Origin: Apostichopus japonicus
Lineage: Eukaryota > Echinodermata > Holothuroidea > Aspidochirotida > Stichopodidae
Length of the DNA: 64,000 bases
Direction of reading: 5' to 3'
Assembly: GCF_037975245.1 (NCBI RefSeq)
Contig: NC_092582.1
Coordinates: 19,432,577 to 19,496,576 of the forward strand
The notes below the pieces were generated by a model that ran no database searches, was not told the DNA's origin, and saw only the letters and a program-made list of their open reading frames with translations. Shown one piece after another: positions 55,701 through 64,000 of the stretch. Position numbers and translations under genes: made by a program. The number at the start of each line of letters is the position of its first letter. The stretch's first letter is position 1.

Positions 55701-58700
55701 TTACAGAAATTTAGCTACTTTTTTCGTGACAAGAGCGATGCGATGCAAAATCACCTCGTCTCGGGCAAAACATTTTTGGCTAGCTTTATGAATTAAATTT
55801 GAGCTGGATTACTCACAGGTGCTTCTGCCGAGTTCCAAGGAGTTATGCACATGATGGGGGCGATGAGTCGTAACTGGGGAGAGAAGGGTTGGGCAGTAAC
55901 GTACTGGATGAAACATGATGAACACATCTCATAAATAAATCCCCCAGAAGAATTAATCCATACCAGTGACACAAACATGGGGCTTCTCAGAGGGATAGGG
56001 GAAGGGGGACAGGGTAAACTTGCTGTAAACATGTATTTTTATGCGTAAGTGGTAAGATACAAATATAATAATATAACAGAGATGTTAAACTATGGTTTCT
56101 TGAACCACCGATTCATATATTCCTACCAGGTGATATATATCATAATTCATCCGGTCTTACTTTGACTCTACATTATAACTTGTGCACTCAGTTTCATAGG
56201 TTTTGTTTCATTCCCCCCCCCCAGAAAAAAAAAACTATGACTACTTATCTATAGTGTAGAATATAAAATAAAAAAGGCAGTTTCTGAAATGATGGTTTAT
56301 TATTTAGTTATAAGTCAACCTCGAAAATCAATTATTTATCTCTTGGTACCATGCACACAAAATAGGTGATGCTCTAAAATAGTTGCTGATTTCTAAGAGT
56401 GATATTTGCCTCTGGGATACTCACTAAGACAAAGAAAGGATAAAGTAATGTCCACAGTCCGGTTTGAAGCATCGGTGATGTCATCCCTGTTATAGAGAAG
56501 CCTGGGCAGGTCACATGACTGTACACACAGTGATCTCTGAGTTTCTGGTCGATAGCATTGCTAATGAGATTGATACCAAACTTAGAAGAGCTATAGCCTT
56601 GGTTTCTGTCGAAACAAAGCAAAACAAAAACGGAAGTTAATCACTCTGTAAAGAGAACTCTTCCATTACTTACTTTGCCAAAGCTTTCCTTGCTCACGAG
56701 CAATGTCTTCTCCTCTTACCATCTCTTGTTGCAGTCAGAGTAGCTGGTTTGTGTTTGAGACGGTTTGAGATCTTTCCGCAGCACTACAAAACACTTGTGC
56801 ACACTTTGAACTTTTTTCAAACCCAAAATGTAAACATGAAGCCTATGGCTTTTAGAACACTTGCAAATCGGATTCACCCACTAGGGGACTACACATAATT
56901 TGAATATGATAATCTGGACAAAGGTTTATTAGTCCAGCTAACTACCAGCTAATTTCATCTCTTCCGGTGAGACAAATTAACTCATACCAATCAAATGGAT
57001 CAAGTTTACTTGAGAAAATCTGGACTGAAAATGGAATGTAGTTAATTTTATATAACCTTGACAAATAAATGCAAGCAGCCGACTTTTTAACTTAACTTGT
57101 CAATTTAACAGATACTTTTGGACAGAAGGCTTTGGGGGTAAGATGGGATATTTCTGGTCAATAGCTACACCTACTCACCTACACAGGTGTTGGAAGTCGT
57201 CCATATCAAAATGTTTCCTCCTTGCATTGCTAGAGGATGTCCAGATGATGTGACATCCACCGCTAGAGATGAGAAAATCTTCTAGCTTCCTAATCTGAAA
57301 AAAAAATTAACTTTCCAATAAATACATGTTTTATTTCTGGGAGAGACACGGGAAGAAACTGTGGAATGATGCATACAGATGTATGCTTTCATTTCATTAG
57401 GATGTATTCTGTACGTCTCAAATAGTCCATGGTCACAAGTCCTCATGTGAAAATCTAAGCAATATATATATTAACAAAACTTCTTTAGCCCAGTGCATTG
57501 ACCAATGAAGCCTGGCAATATATTTGTTTACCTTCATCATATGAATTCAAAATTTCCCTTTTAATTCTTCGAAATCCACCTTACAGACGACGGACTTGTA
57601 ACTGAGTTTATAAAAGCAAAATCATATTCCACACTCCGATGACAGTTATCTTGCAAAGAAATGAAAAATTCAATGGCAAGTCTAGAAGAGATGGGATAGT
57701 AGTTTTATTTTTTATTACATTGTTTCTTCATGTGGCACTAGCACTTGAAAATTTCTCCACAGAAAATAAAATAATATTTGAGACAATATTAGAGACATCA
57801 ACCTTGCTTGATAAGCTTATGCAAGGACGATGGTGAGACTCATTTATCAAGAACAAGATCTGAACCTGTGGCTTCCAGATTGGACATTTTGAAATTTTAA
57901 TATTTTAGGCTAGATGCAAAAGCTGCAGTTGTGTTGAAAATTTGAAATAAAAGCCCTAATTGATGAAAATGATAAGGAATTTTTCAGCTTATTTGAGGGT
58001 TAATGGTTAGAACCAGATGAGTGGGAGAGGTAAGTGGGGTGGGGGGTGGGGCGGGGAGTGGTTCTTGATTGAAGATGACAGGGAATGAGAACAACTTATG
58101 GCCATTCTGTGTTACAGCAGTACATTGTATTGGATTCTTACATAGTATTTTGATGAGATATGTATGTGCAAATTAATAACGTATGTAAATTCAAAATCAA
58201 AGTAATGTACAATATCAATGTTTGGCATTAAAATAACACAGAACAAAGTGTCAAACTTACTAAAAGAAAATGGCCAAAGAGGTTGGTAGCAAAAATAAGT
58301 TTCAGGCCATCCTTGGTTTCGCTGTCAACCATTTGCAGCAATCCTTCCCCAGTACTAATAGCGTCAAACAAATACACACTGAGAGGAAAGCAAAAGGATG
58401 TATGTTATCACATGCTGTTAAAACCATAGCAGCAAAAACTAGAACGCAAAAATGCATTGAGGTTTCGATGATGTAACAGGAGCAGTTTTTTTTCCTGAAT
58501 CTGACGTAATGTATAGTGAGGGTGTACAACATACTTGATCTTAGTAATACATCGAAAAGCAGTGTGATGTGACAAACACTAAATTCACATTGACACAGGC
58601 TGTCTTGAAAAGATCATAGACATCACCAACAGGCTTCTTGTTTGTGATAGATGCATCAACATACTAAATATGACATCTGTCCTTGTTGACATATTGTGCA

Positions 58701-60958
58701 AAACATGGTTTTTAAAATTTGACCCCTGGTGAACTCAAACGACCATTGACCTCTGCCACAACATTAGGCTTCTTGTACTCAATGTGGTACAATAACATAC
58801 CAAGTATGCGGTCTGTCCAAGGTTCCCTTGCGATATTATGTTTAGGAAGGTGCGTTTGTGTAGAAAGACAGGTAAGAGGGGAGTGAAGTAAATGTTTGGT
58901 GTTTGTAACCTTCAAATGACCTTTGACCCCCACTAAAAGCAATAAAAGGCTCCTTAAATTTGATATGGTTCATCTACAAACAAAATATGAGATCTGTCCA
59001 AGGTTTTATCGTGTTAACAAGGTTTCACAATTTCACCCCCGGTGAGCCCAAATGACCATTGACCTACACAGAAACAATAGGCTTCTTGCAATCAATGTGG
59101 TGCATATACATAGAAAATGTAAGACCTGCCCAAGCTTTGCTTCTTGTTTGCAAGCTGGGCATCACAAACGCACACACACATACACCATCACGCATGCAAA
59201 GGTTACGATTATCATCGTAAAAATCATCCAAAATGCTGATGGGAGGTGCTTGTGTTTCCCTCAATGCTGCATGTCCCTAAATTTAACCAAACCTTCAGAC
59301 TAGAAACATAAAGGCTGAAATCAACCAACTGTGAACAAATCAAGCTGGTGAAATATTAAACTGATCGCTCAATTTCATTCTAAACATTCCAAATACATTG
59401 TGCTATTACTATGAAACACGTACCAAACGCAAATGGACAGGTTTCGATGTGGTGAACTGTTTTTGCTTGCTCATTAATTTACATGACAAGTAGTCAAGCT
59501 AAAGTACTGCTTTCAATATGAGTACAGTGTATATACCGCAGAGGATTTATGTTGCAAATTCAACTTGGAGAGCATCGTAGTACGCTAAATTGCGATATTC
59601 TTTGGTGTAATAGCGAGTCGGTTCGGTGGAATTGCGTAAATCCATCACCAACTTTTATTCAACATATCCTACGTGAGGGTCCTTTCTGAGAGATGCTTCA
59701 CAATCCTGTACACCAAATATTGCTATGCTACAGTCTTTATTTATTACACAATCCAACTAATAGGAAACAAGTTGGATTGATCGATTGATTGATCGATACT
59801 TACGGATGCAACAAACATCAGAATAAATATCTCCAATTGATTGAAGTCTGTGGCATTATCCCCGCATTCAGGTACATGTAGTCAATTGCACTATACCTGA
59901 AAGGTGAATAAAGGATTCATATCAACACCAGTACAAAATTGCAAAATCAAATATTTGTATTTCTGATAGCAACATTTACCAACAACATTCACCCACAAAT
60001 CAATCACATCCTTCATAAACAATGAACAGGTGATGTGTTGGAAAGATTTGCAAAGATGCTACATTGCATACACACAGCATTTCAAAAGATCAAAAAGACC
60101 GGCAGGACAAAACTCTGGTGATTGGGTGATTCCTCTGCAGCCTTTTGGAAGAATGAGCCGCTGATGTCTGTTCCAAAAGTCATCTCACCCTAACGTAGTC
60201 TCTGTAACTCTCACAAAAGGTGTAAGGTAAATGTGGCTATATTGGCCTGTTGTACAGTAGCTGTTTTTTTTTTCTTTCACCTATAAGTGTACATATACAG
60301 CTAGTTCAATCATCTGTTTTACCTCCATGGTTCAATCAGGAATAGCAGTTTAACTTAACGTCAAGAATCACGCAGAGTAGCAGATCTTCAATCATGACAA
60401 GTGCCAAAAAAAAAAAAGGAAGACATTCTGTATTCTGCACATGTGTTCCAACCACGCAAAATGCAAAGTTTCGTGGAGATCTTACTCCACCGTTAACTTT
60501 TGTCAAGGCCACTCAACAAACTTGGTGGTTTGTTTGCTATGTAAATCTGCATCGATAAGATGAATCTTAGAAAGGCAACTGAAGTACACATCTGTCATTT
60601 CTTACAATCAAGTTTATGAATAAAGCAACAAAAAAAAAGAGAGAGAGAGAGGGAGGGAGGGAGGGAGAGAAAGAGAAAACTGTCATGTCATGTTATCAGA
60701 AATCAAACCACCAATTCTAGTTTAGTGCAATGGAAAGTTAGTATATTTACAGACCTTTGCTGCAGTTCTTTTGCTGCTTCACTGACACTGCTAATACTGC
60801 TTGTGTCCAGCTGAAGGATATCGATGGATGCCTCGGGGTGGTCTGCCGTCAACTGGCTTTTGGCTTTCTCCGCTTTGGAGACATTGCGGCAAGCTAGGCA
60901 GATGGTCAGAGTGATCTCGAGGGTAAGCAGCCTCTGCGCTATAGCAAAGCCGACACCA
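52721..60958 (-). CDS. HSD17B7: 3-keto-steroid reductase / 17-beta-hydroxysteroid dehydrogenase 7 (N-terminal exon not found)
   Basis: This is an NADPH-dependent short-chain dehydrogenase of the ER membrane that reduces the C3 ketone of zymosterone-type intermediates in sterol synthesis and can act on estrone. Eight exons (60,755-60,958; 59,804-59,896; 58,261-58,378; 57,179-57,294; 56,425-56,605; 55,817-55,873; 54,908-55,006; 52,721-52,798) join in consistent phase with GT/AG borders. They cover human HSD17B7 from the SG-G cofactor loop to the C-terminus. Visible motifs: CLACRNVSKAE, NAGIMP, the catalytic Ser in IIWTSS, YSSSK (catalytic Tyr and Lys), and a CPG followed by a WTLLYPFF hydrophobic stretch thought to contact the membrane. 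Visible codons number about 315 against 341 in human. The first exon (start and TGxxx motif) was not identified. Exon 3 contains an in-frame TGA (59,818-59,820). If that is real, this copy makes no full enzyme. Confidence 0.9.
53445..53903. repeat. 231-bp tandem duplication at the minisatellite edge
   Basis: The segment starting ACTAAAGAAAATGCTCACCC at 53,445 recurs almost identically 231 bp later (53,676). Both copies include the first units of the 30-bp minisatellite, so the duplication is recent. Confidence 0.9.
53560..54815. repeat. Roughly 30-bp minisatellite in the last HSD17B7 intron
   Basis: About 40 imperfect copies of a unit of the form CTAATACTATAGG-CTAATACTAATACTGAC. Longer internal duplications are visible, for example 54,400-54,530 with 54,530-54,650. 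It fills over half of the intron between exons 8 and 9. Confidence 0.95.
54908..55006 (-). CDS. HSD17B7: HSD17B7 exon 8
   Basis: A 99-nt exon, acceptor AATTACAG, donor AAGAAG|GTATGA. Begins VWLFHSDPKDVSPALL, matching human VWLFHQKPESLNPL. Confidence 0.9.
55817..55873 (-). CDS. HSD17B7: HSD17B7 exon 7
   Basis: A 57-nt exon, acceptor CTCTCCCCAG, donor GCACCT|GTGAGT. Encodes LRLIAPIMCITPWNSAEAP, matching human TPYNGTEAL. Confidence 0.88.
56425..56605 (-). CDS. HSD17B7: HSD17B7 exon 6 (YxxxK active site)
   Basis: Acceptor TCGACAG, donor GTCTTA|GTGAGT. Encodes YSSSKFGINLISNAID, then YSHVTCPGFSITGM and GLWTLLYPFFVL. Confidence 0.92.
57179..57294 (-). CDS. HSD17B7: HSD17B7 exon 5 (catalytic Ser)
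   Basis: Acceptor TTTTTCAG, donor TGTAG|GTGAGT. Encodes IRKLEDFLISSGGCHIIWTS and SNARRKHFDMDDFQH; IIWTSS carries the catalytic Ser. Confidence 0.9.
58261..58378 (-). CDS. HSD17B7: HSD17B7 exon 4
   Basis: Acceptor CCTCTCAG, donor TTTTA|GTAAGT. Encodes ISTGEGLLQMVDSETKDGLK and LIFATNLFGHFLL, matching the human STAEGLL and ETNVFGHFIL segments. Confidence 0.9.
58690..59190. repeat. Degenerate tandem repeat with nuclear-receptor-like half sites
   Basis: Three related units of uneven length (roughly 130-180 bp) contain blocks such as AGGCTTCTTG..CTCAATGTGGT, AT(G/C)(A/C)GATCTGTCCAAGGTT and GACC(A/T)TTGACC. The middle unit has TGACCTTTGACCC (58,917-58,929), a DR1-type pair of half sites. Located in the HSD17B7 intron between exons 3 and 4. 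Confidence 0.7.
59804..59896 (-). CDS. HSD17B7: HSD17B7 exon 3, with in-frame TGA
   Basis: Acceptor TTTCAG, donor CATCC|GTAAGT. Encodes YSAIDYMYLNAGIMPQTSIN and WRYLF, then TGA, then CLLHP. Length and phase fit the neighbouring exons exactly, so the stop is a single-codon change and not a frameshift. Confidence 0.85.
60637..60677. repeat. Purine microsatellite
   Basis: (GA)n followed by (GGGA)n and AGAAAGAGAAAA. Confidence 0.9.
60755..60958 (-). CDS. HSD17B7: HSD17B7 exon 2 (cofactor-binding half)
   Basis: Acceptor AATTACAG, donor CAAAG|GTCTGT. Encodes GVGFAIAQRLL, CLACRNVSKAEKAKSQL and DILQLDTSSISSV, the Rossmann strand and helix pattern of SDR enzymes. 204 nt, enters and leaves in phase 2. 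Confidence 0.9.
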
Positions 60959-62150
60959 CTGTAATTATGCAAGTAACAGAAACTGTTCAGTTCAGTATTT
61001 AATATTATTACTATAGTTGGATATATCAACAAAATTGATCAACGTTCACTACCAAACATGAAAAGAAAAGAGATATTCTGGACGAACAGTCACAATGCTC
61101 ACATTTTGAGGTATTATTGAAATATGGCAGTGATTTTAATAGCTTGTATTTAGCAAATGCCCCCCCCCCCTCCCCCCCCCCCAAAAAAATGGCTACTTCT
61201 ACAGTAGGAACTGTCTGAAATATGGTGTACAAATGAGCTTTGCATTAATACATACTGTACCACTATGGTGATGGTGTCACCAGTATGACACTTGGGTATC
61301 TTAAGTAAAGTGTCTACCCTAAATTTCACATTTGGAACAAAATATACTTTGCGCTTAGAAATTGTTTTGAAGGGAACCCCTTTTAGCAAACTGTGTAAAT
61401 GTGACACCATTGTTACATAAAAATTAGGCTCACACTGTACTATAAATCTGCTTTTTGGTTTGATAAAACAAAACTCAAACATACAGGGTCATTATCAGTG
61501 CACGAGTGACACAAATGGCTAAGAAGAGTGAGTCCTGTGCCTTGTTTGGATGTGTCAAGATTTCCCCTTGGATATTATAAAGCCGAGTAGAGTCAACCTC
61601 TACTTGTTAAAAATCAAGTACTCATTACTTCAGTTCTTCCTATTATTCATCTAGTTTCATTCATCATGTGAATCTAATTATGTAAACTAAAACAAGACCA
61701 AGGCCAAGTATGACCAAGGCCATGTACAGTAGGCTTGGTATCTTGGTATCTCTGAATCAAGATAATGTATTTTTGAAGATGTGACTGTTCCTTCAACAAT
61801 TTTACATTCTAAACATTCAGCAATGTTTCAAGTGTGTCAAATGGCATCAGTTTCTAATTTCCACCCTGAAATTTTAAATCTGAGTGGTGTTTCTTTTATT
61901 CTACCTGGATTTGCAACGACACTGGCAATGAAAGTTTGAATATTTTAGCTTTACAGTATATATACACTTTGTGTTGCCTAAAGGTCACACTAATTTGTCC
62001 AATAGCCAGAGAAATATGACATCTTCCCACACTATTAATCGGGCTGCTGGCTGGAAAAGAGGGTGACGGTGTCACAGTATGTTAGCACCAATCAAAATAG
62101 ATCTTAGAGAAGGTCTGGGGTTTCAGCCAATCGCTGCACCCCTAATCAAG

Positions 62151-62228
62151 ATGTCTGCGCCCATAGATGTAAACAAAGTGCGAAGCATAGACGAGAAGAA
62201 TGGCGACTTCGAGCCCGACTTCAAGCGT
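62151..62228 (+). CDS. Candidate first coding exon on the plus strand
   Basis: ATG TCT GCG at 62,151 opens a charged segment MSAPIDVNKVRSIDEKNGDF followed by EPDFKR, up to a possible donor CGT|GTATAG. Without splicing the frame stops at once (GTA TAG). AGCCAAT lies about 25 bp upstream. It could be the start of a divergent neighbour of HSD17B7. No downstream exon was assigned and no family is recognised. Confidence 0.3.
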
Positions 62229-62329
62229 GTATAGTTAAGTTGAAGGATCATAGAAATAGAGAAATGGCGATCGGTCGATTCGGGCGCTTTGGAATTGATG
62301 AAGAAGTCCGAATTTCGATATAGCCTACC

Positions 62330-62412
62330 TACTACTAGTAGTAGTACTAGTAGGCATAGTATAAACTGGTTCTACTACTACTAGTAGTAGTAATACTACC
62401 ACTACTACTAGG
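62330..62412. repeat. (CTA/TAG)n trinucleotide cluster with palindromic blocks
   Basis: Runs of CTACTACTA meet TAGTAGTAG in several places, giving short perfect palindromes around ACTAGT. Confidence 0.9.
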
Positions 62413-64000
62413 CGTAACTGTATGTTAGGAATGTAACTGTGTTAGCCTTACTTAGGCCTGCAAACTGTACGGCCAGTGTCATGCACGGCCATTCACTCTG
62501 GTATTTTAATAATTATTACTACCCTAGGGCCTAGGATCAATACTAAGTTTTTTATTGGTGGATCCAATGGGGAGGGGCGTCGTGCTTACCCAGAGGCGAT
62601 TCACAATATGTCTAATGCCCATTGTTTGTCCTATGTACACTGTATAACAATGTGCAACATATTGTCTGCAATTTTGATAAATATAATATTATTACCAAGT
62701 ACTCACTCCACATGTATGTTATTCAGCACTATAGCCTGGCTATACTGTACGTATTTCATGGACTTTTGTGGATGAAATTGGAACCCCTTAGTTTGTAATG
62801 ACTTTGTAAACTGCAGTGATTGAGATCCTTGTTTGGACAGGGTGTTGAGCTATTTTAATGAAATTGTGACAGGTGATCAGCATGAGACCAAGAGAACTTC
62901 ATATGTCATTCAAAAGCATTGACTATCCAATCTGGCCTTAATTTCCAAAGATGGTTTCCTGACAACACACCCAGGCAGTAGATGTCAATGATCGTTAACA
63001 TGCTGATAAAAAAGGATAGTACTGGCAGTAGAAGCACAACCAGAAACATTGGAAAGGAAAGTAAAGCTGCACTCAAAGACACACAAAATATTTTGCATGG
63101 TTCCATGACTGGTCTATGGAAGTTGCCATCATGATAAATAACAGTATGTCCATGATGGATGCCTCCTATGAACGAAGACTCTGGAGCAAAATGTTGTTAT
63201 TCCATATTTAATGGAGTTAATGGAGAGCAAGCACAGTGTATATAAAATACTGGTGTAAGTTTGAGCAACTGGATATTTGAAAGACTATCCCATATTGGAA
63301 TGTAACTTTTAGCTCGAACCAGCTATGCCACTTGAACTATTGTGACTCAGCATCTTCACTCTCTCCTTCTATGTAGCTGTTATCCATCTGTTATTCATCT
63401 TTCTACAGTACCTTTTTGAAGTAACTACTGAATGGGCGGTGTGAAAACCCCTCATAGCAGTGCAACTGTATGACAGCCTTTGGCTTAGCCATCCTTTACC
63501 AACTTTAAACCCTGCAGTCTTGTGTTTGAGGCAAGTGGGATTGCTTGACAAAGGATTGAACTATTAAGTTTATGTAGACAGCTCAAAATTGGCAAAACAC
63601 AATTAGCTTCCTACTCGTATTAACATGTAATAGATCAAGGTGGTAAGTTTGTTCACCATACATGTATCTGTGTTAGCAGCCTAGGATGTCATCATTTACA
63701 GTTCGTATTTAGGAATTCTATAAAATTATGTCTTTTTCTTTCACCTTGACACATGATGTGGTCGAGTACGTATTTATGAATCAAGTAGAGCCTTGTTTAC
63801 AGGAAACCTGCAGCATATCATACAACATGCCAGTTTCAGGGTTTGCAAAATTACTCAATCTTTTGGTTTACTGTATATGACCAGTTTACAGTGGTAACTT
63901 ATCAGTAGTATTAAAAAAGCTATACATATTTTGGGTTAAAATTTCACAACTTGAGTGTGGTTTTAATGGATTAGCTGTATTGTCATTTATCTATGGTTGT

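Larger units (their letters stand above)
60959..64000. other. Upstream region of HSD17B7; first exon not located
   Basis: I searched by eye on the minus strand for a start followed by a hydrophobic-T-G-A motif and a donor fitting exon 2's phase. None was convincing. CCAAT-type motifs cluster at about 62,086-62,135, so a promoter may lie there. The rest (62,420-64,000) shows no supported gene. Confidence 0.4.

Noticed and set aside
59818-59820. Selenocysteine reading of the in-frame TGA
   Set aside because: The family has no Cys or Sec at this position (Gly in human) and no SECIS element was identified.
62151-62190. Minus-strand MGADILIRGAAIG resembling the HSD17B7 start
   Set aside because: No donor fits the phase of exon 2 and the Thr-Gly motif is missing, so the likeness is probably chance.

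Overview
The window is eukaryotic: it has spliced exons with GT/AG borders, nested transposable elements, satellite DNA and long AT-rich non-coding stretches. The recognisable host gene is an animal HSD17B7 (3-ketosteroid reductase). An orphan fibrinogen-related exon, the retroelement types, a large foldback element resembling sea-urchin TU elements, and many TAGGCCTA-type words suggest a marine deuterostome, probably an echinoderm. That assignment is inference.

Layout. 1-2.6 kb: AT-rich, with one tRNA-derived SINE-like head. 2.6-23.0 kb: a composite mobile island. Divergent terminal inverted repeats (TIRs) built from 13-bp units are flanked by a 10-bp direct repeat. Inside them lie two oppositely oriented arrays of a 179-bp satellite around a roughly 4.8-kb centre, which is the architecture of a giant foldback transposon. 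A hAT-like element sits in the centre. A young, structurally complete Ty3/Gypsy LTR retrotransposon (13,015-21,741) sits in the right satellite arm. It carries gag, pol, an extra ORF with two C2H2 zinc fingers, and LTRs that differ by three 34-bp minisatellite units. 26.3-30.2 kb: a decayed second Gypsy element on the minus strand. 30.8 kb: a lone fibrinogen-domain exon. 31.7-37.6 kb: a hAT-like element interrupted by a 4.6-kb P-element-like transposon with 31-bp TIRs and a decayed transposase. 37.8-44 kb: isolated candidate exons, a large hairpin and dispersed repeats.

46.2-50.7 kb (minus): a three-exon gene whose splice phases join cleanly into a 193-residue protein that I do not recognise. 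Its introns and upstream flank hold small DNA transposons. 52.7-61.0 kb (minus): HSD17B7, eight coding exons in perfect phase with the SDR catalytic motifs. The N-terminal exon was not found, and exon 3 (as numbered here) carries an in-frame TGA. Its last intron holds a roughly 30-bp minisatellite, and a roughly 108-bp tandem array separates it from the 193-residue gene.

The most interesting items are the giant satellite-armed foldback element, the zinc-finger ORF in a recently active Gypsy element, the P-like element nested in a hAT-like one, the in-frame stop in HSD17B7, and the uncharacterised three-exon gene. All coordinates come from reading by eye; no alignment or database search was run.
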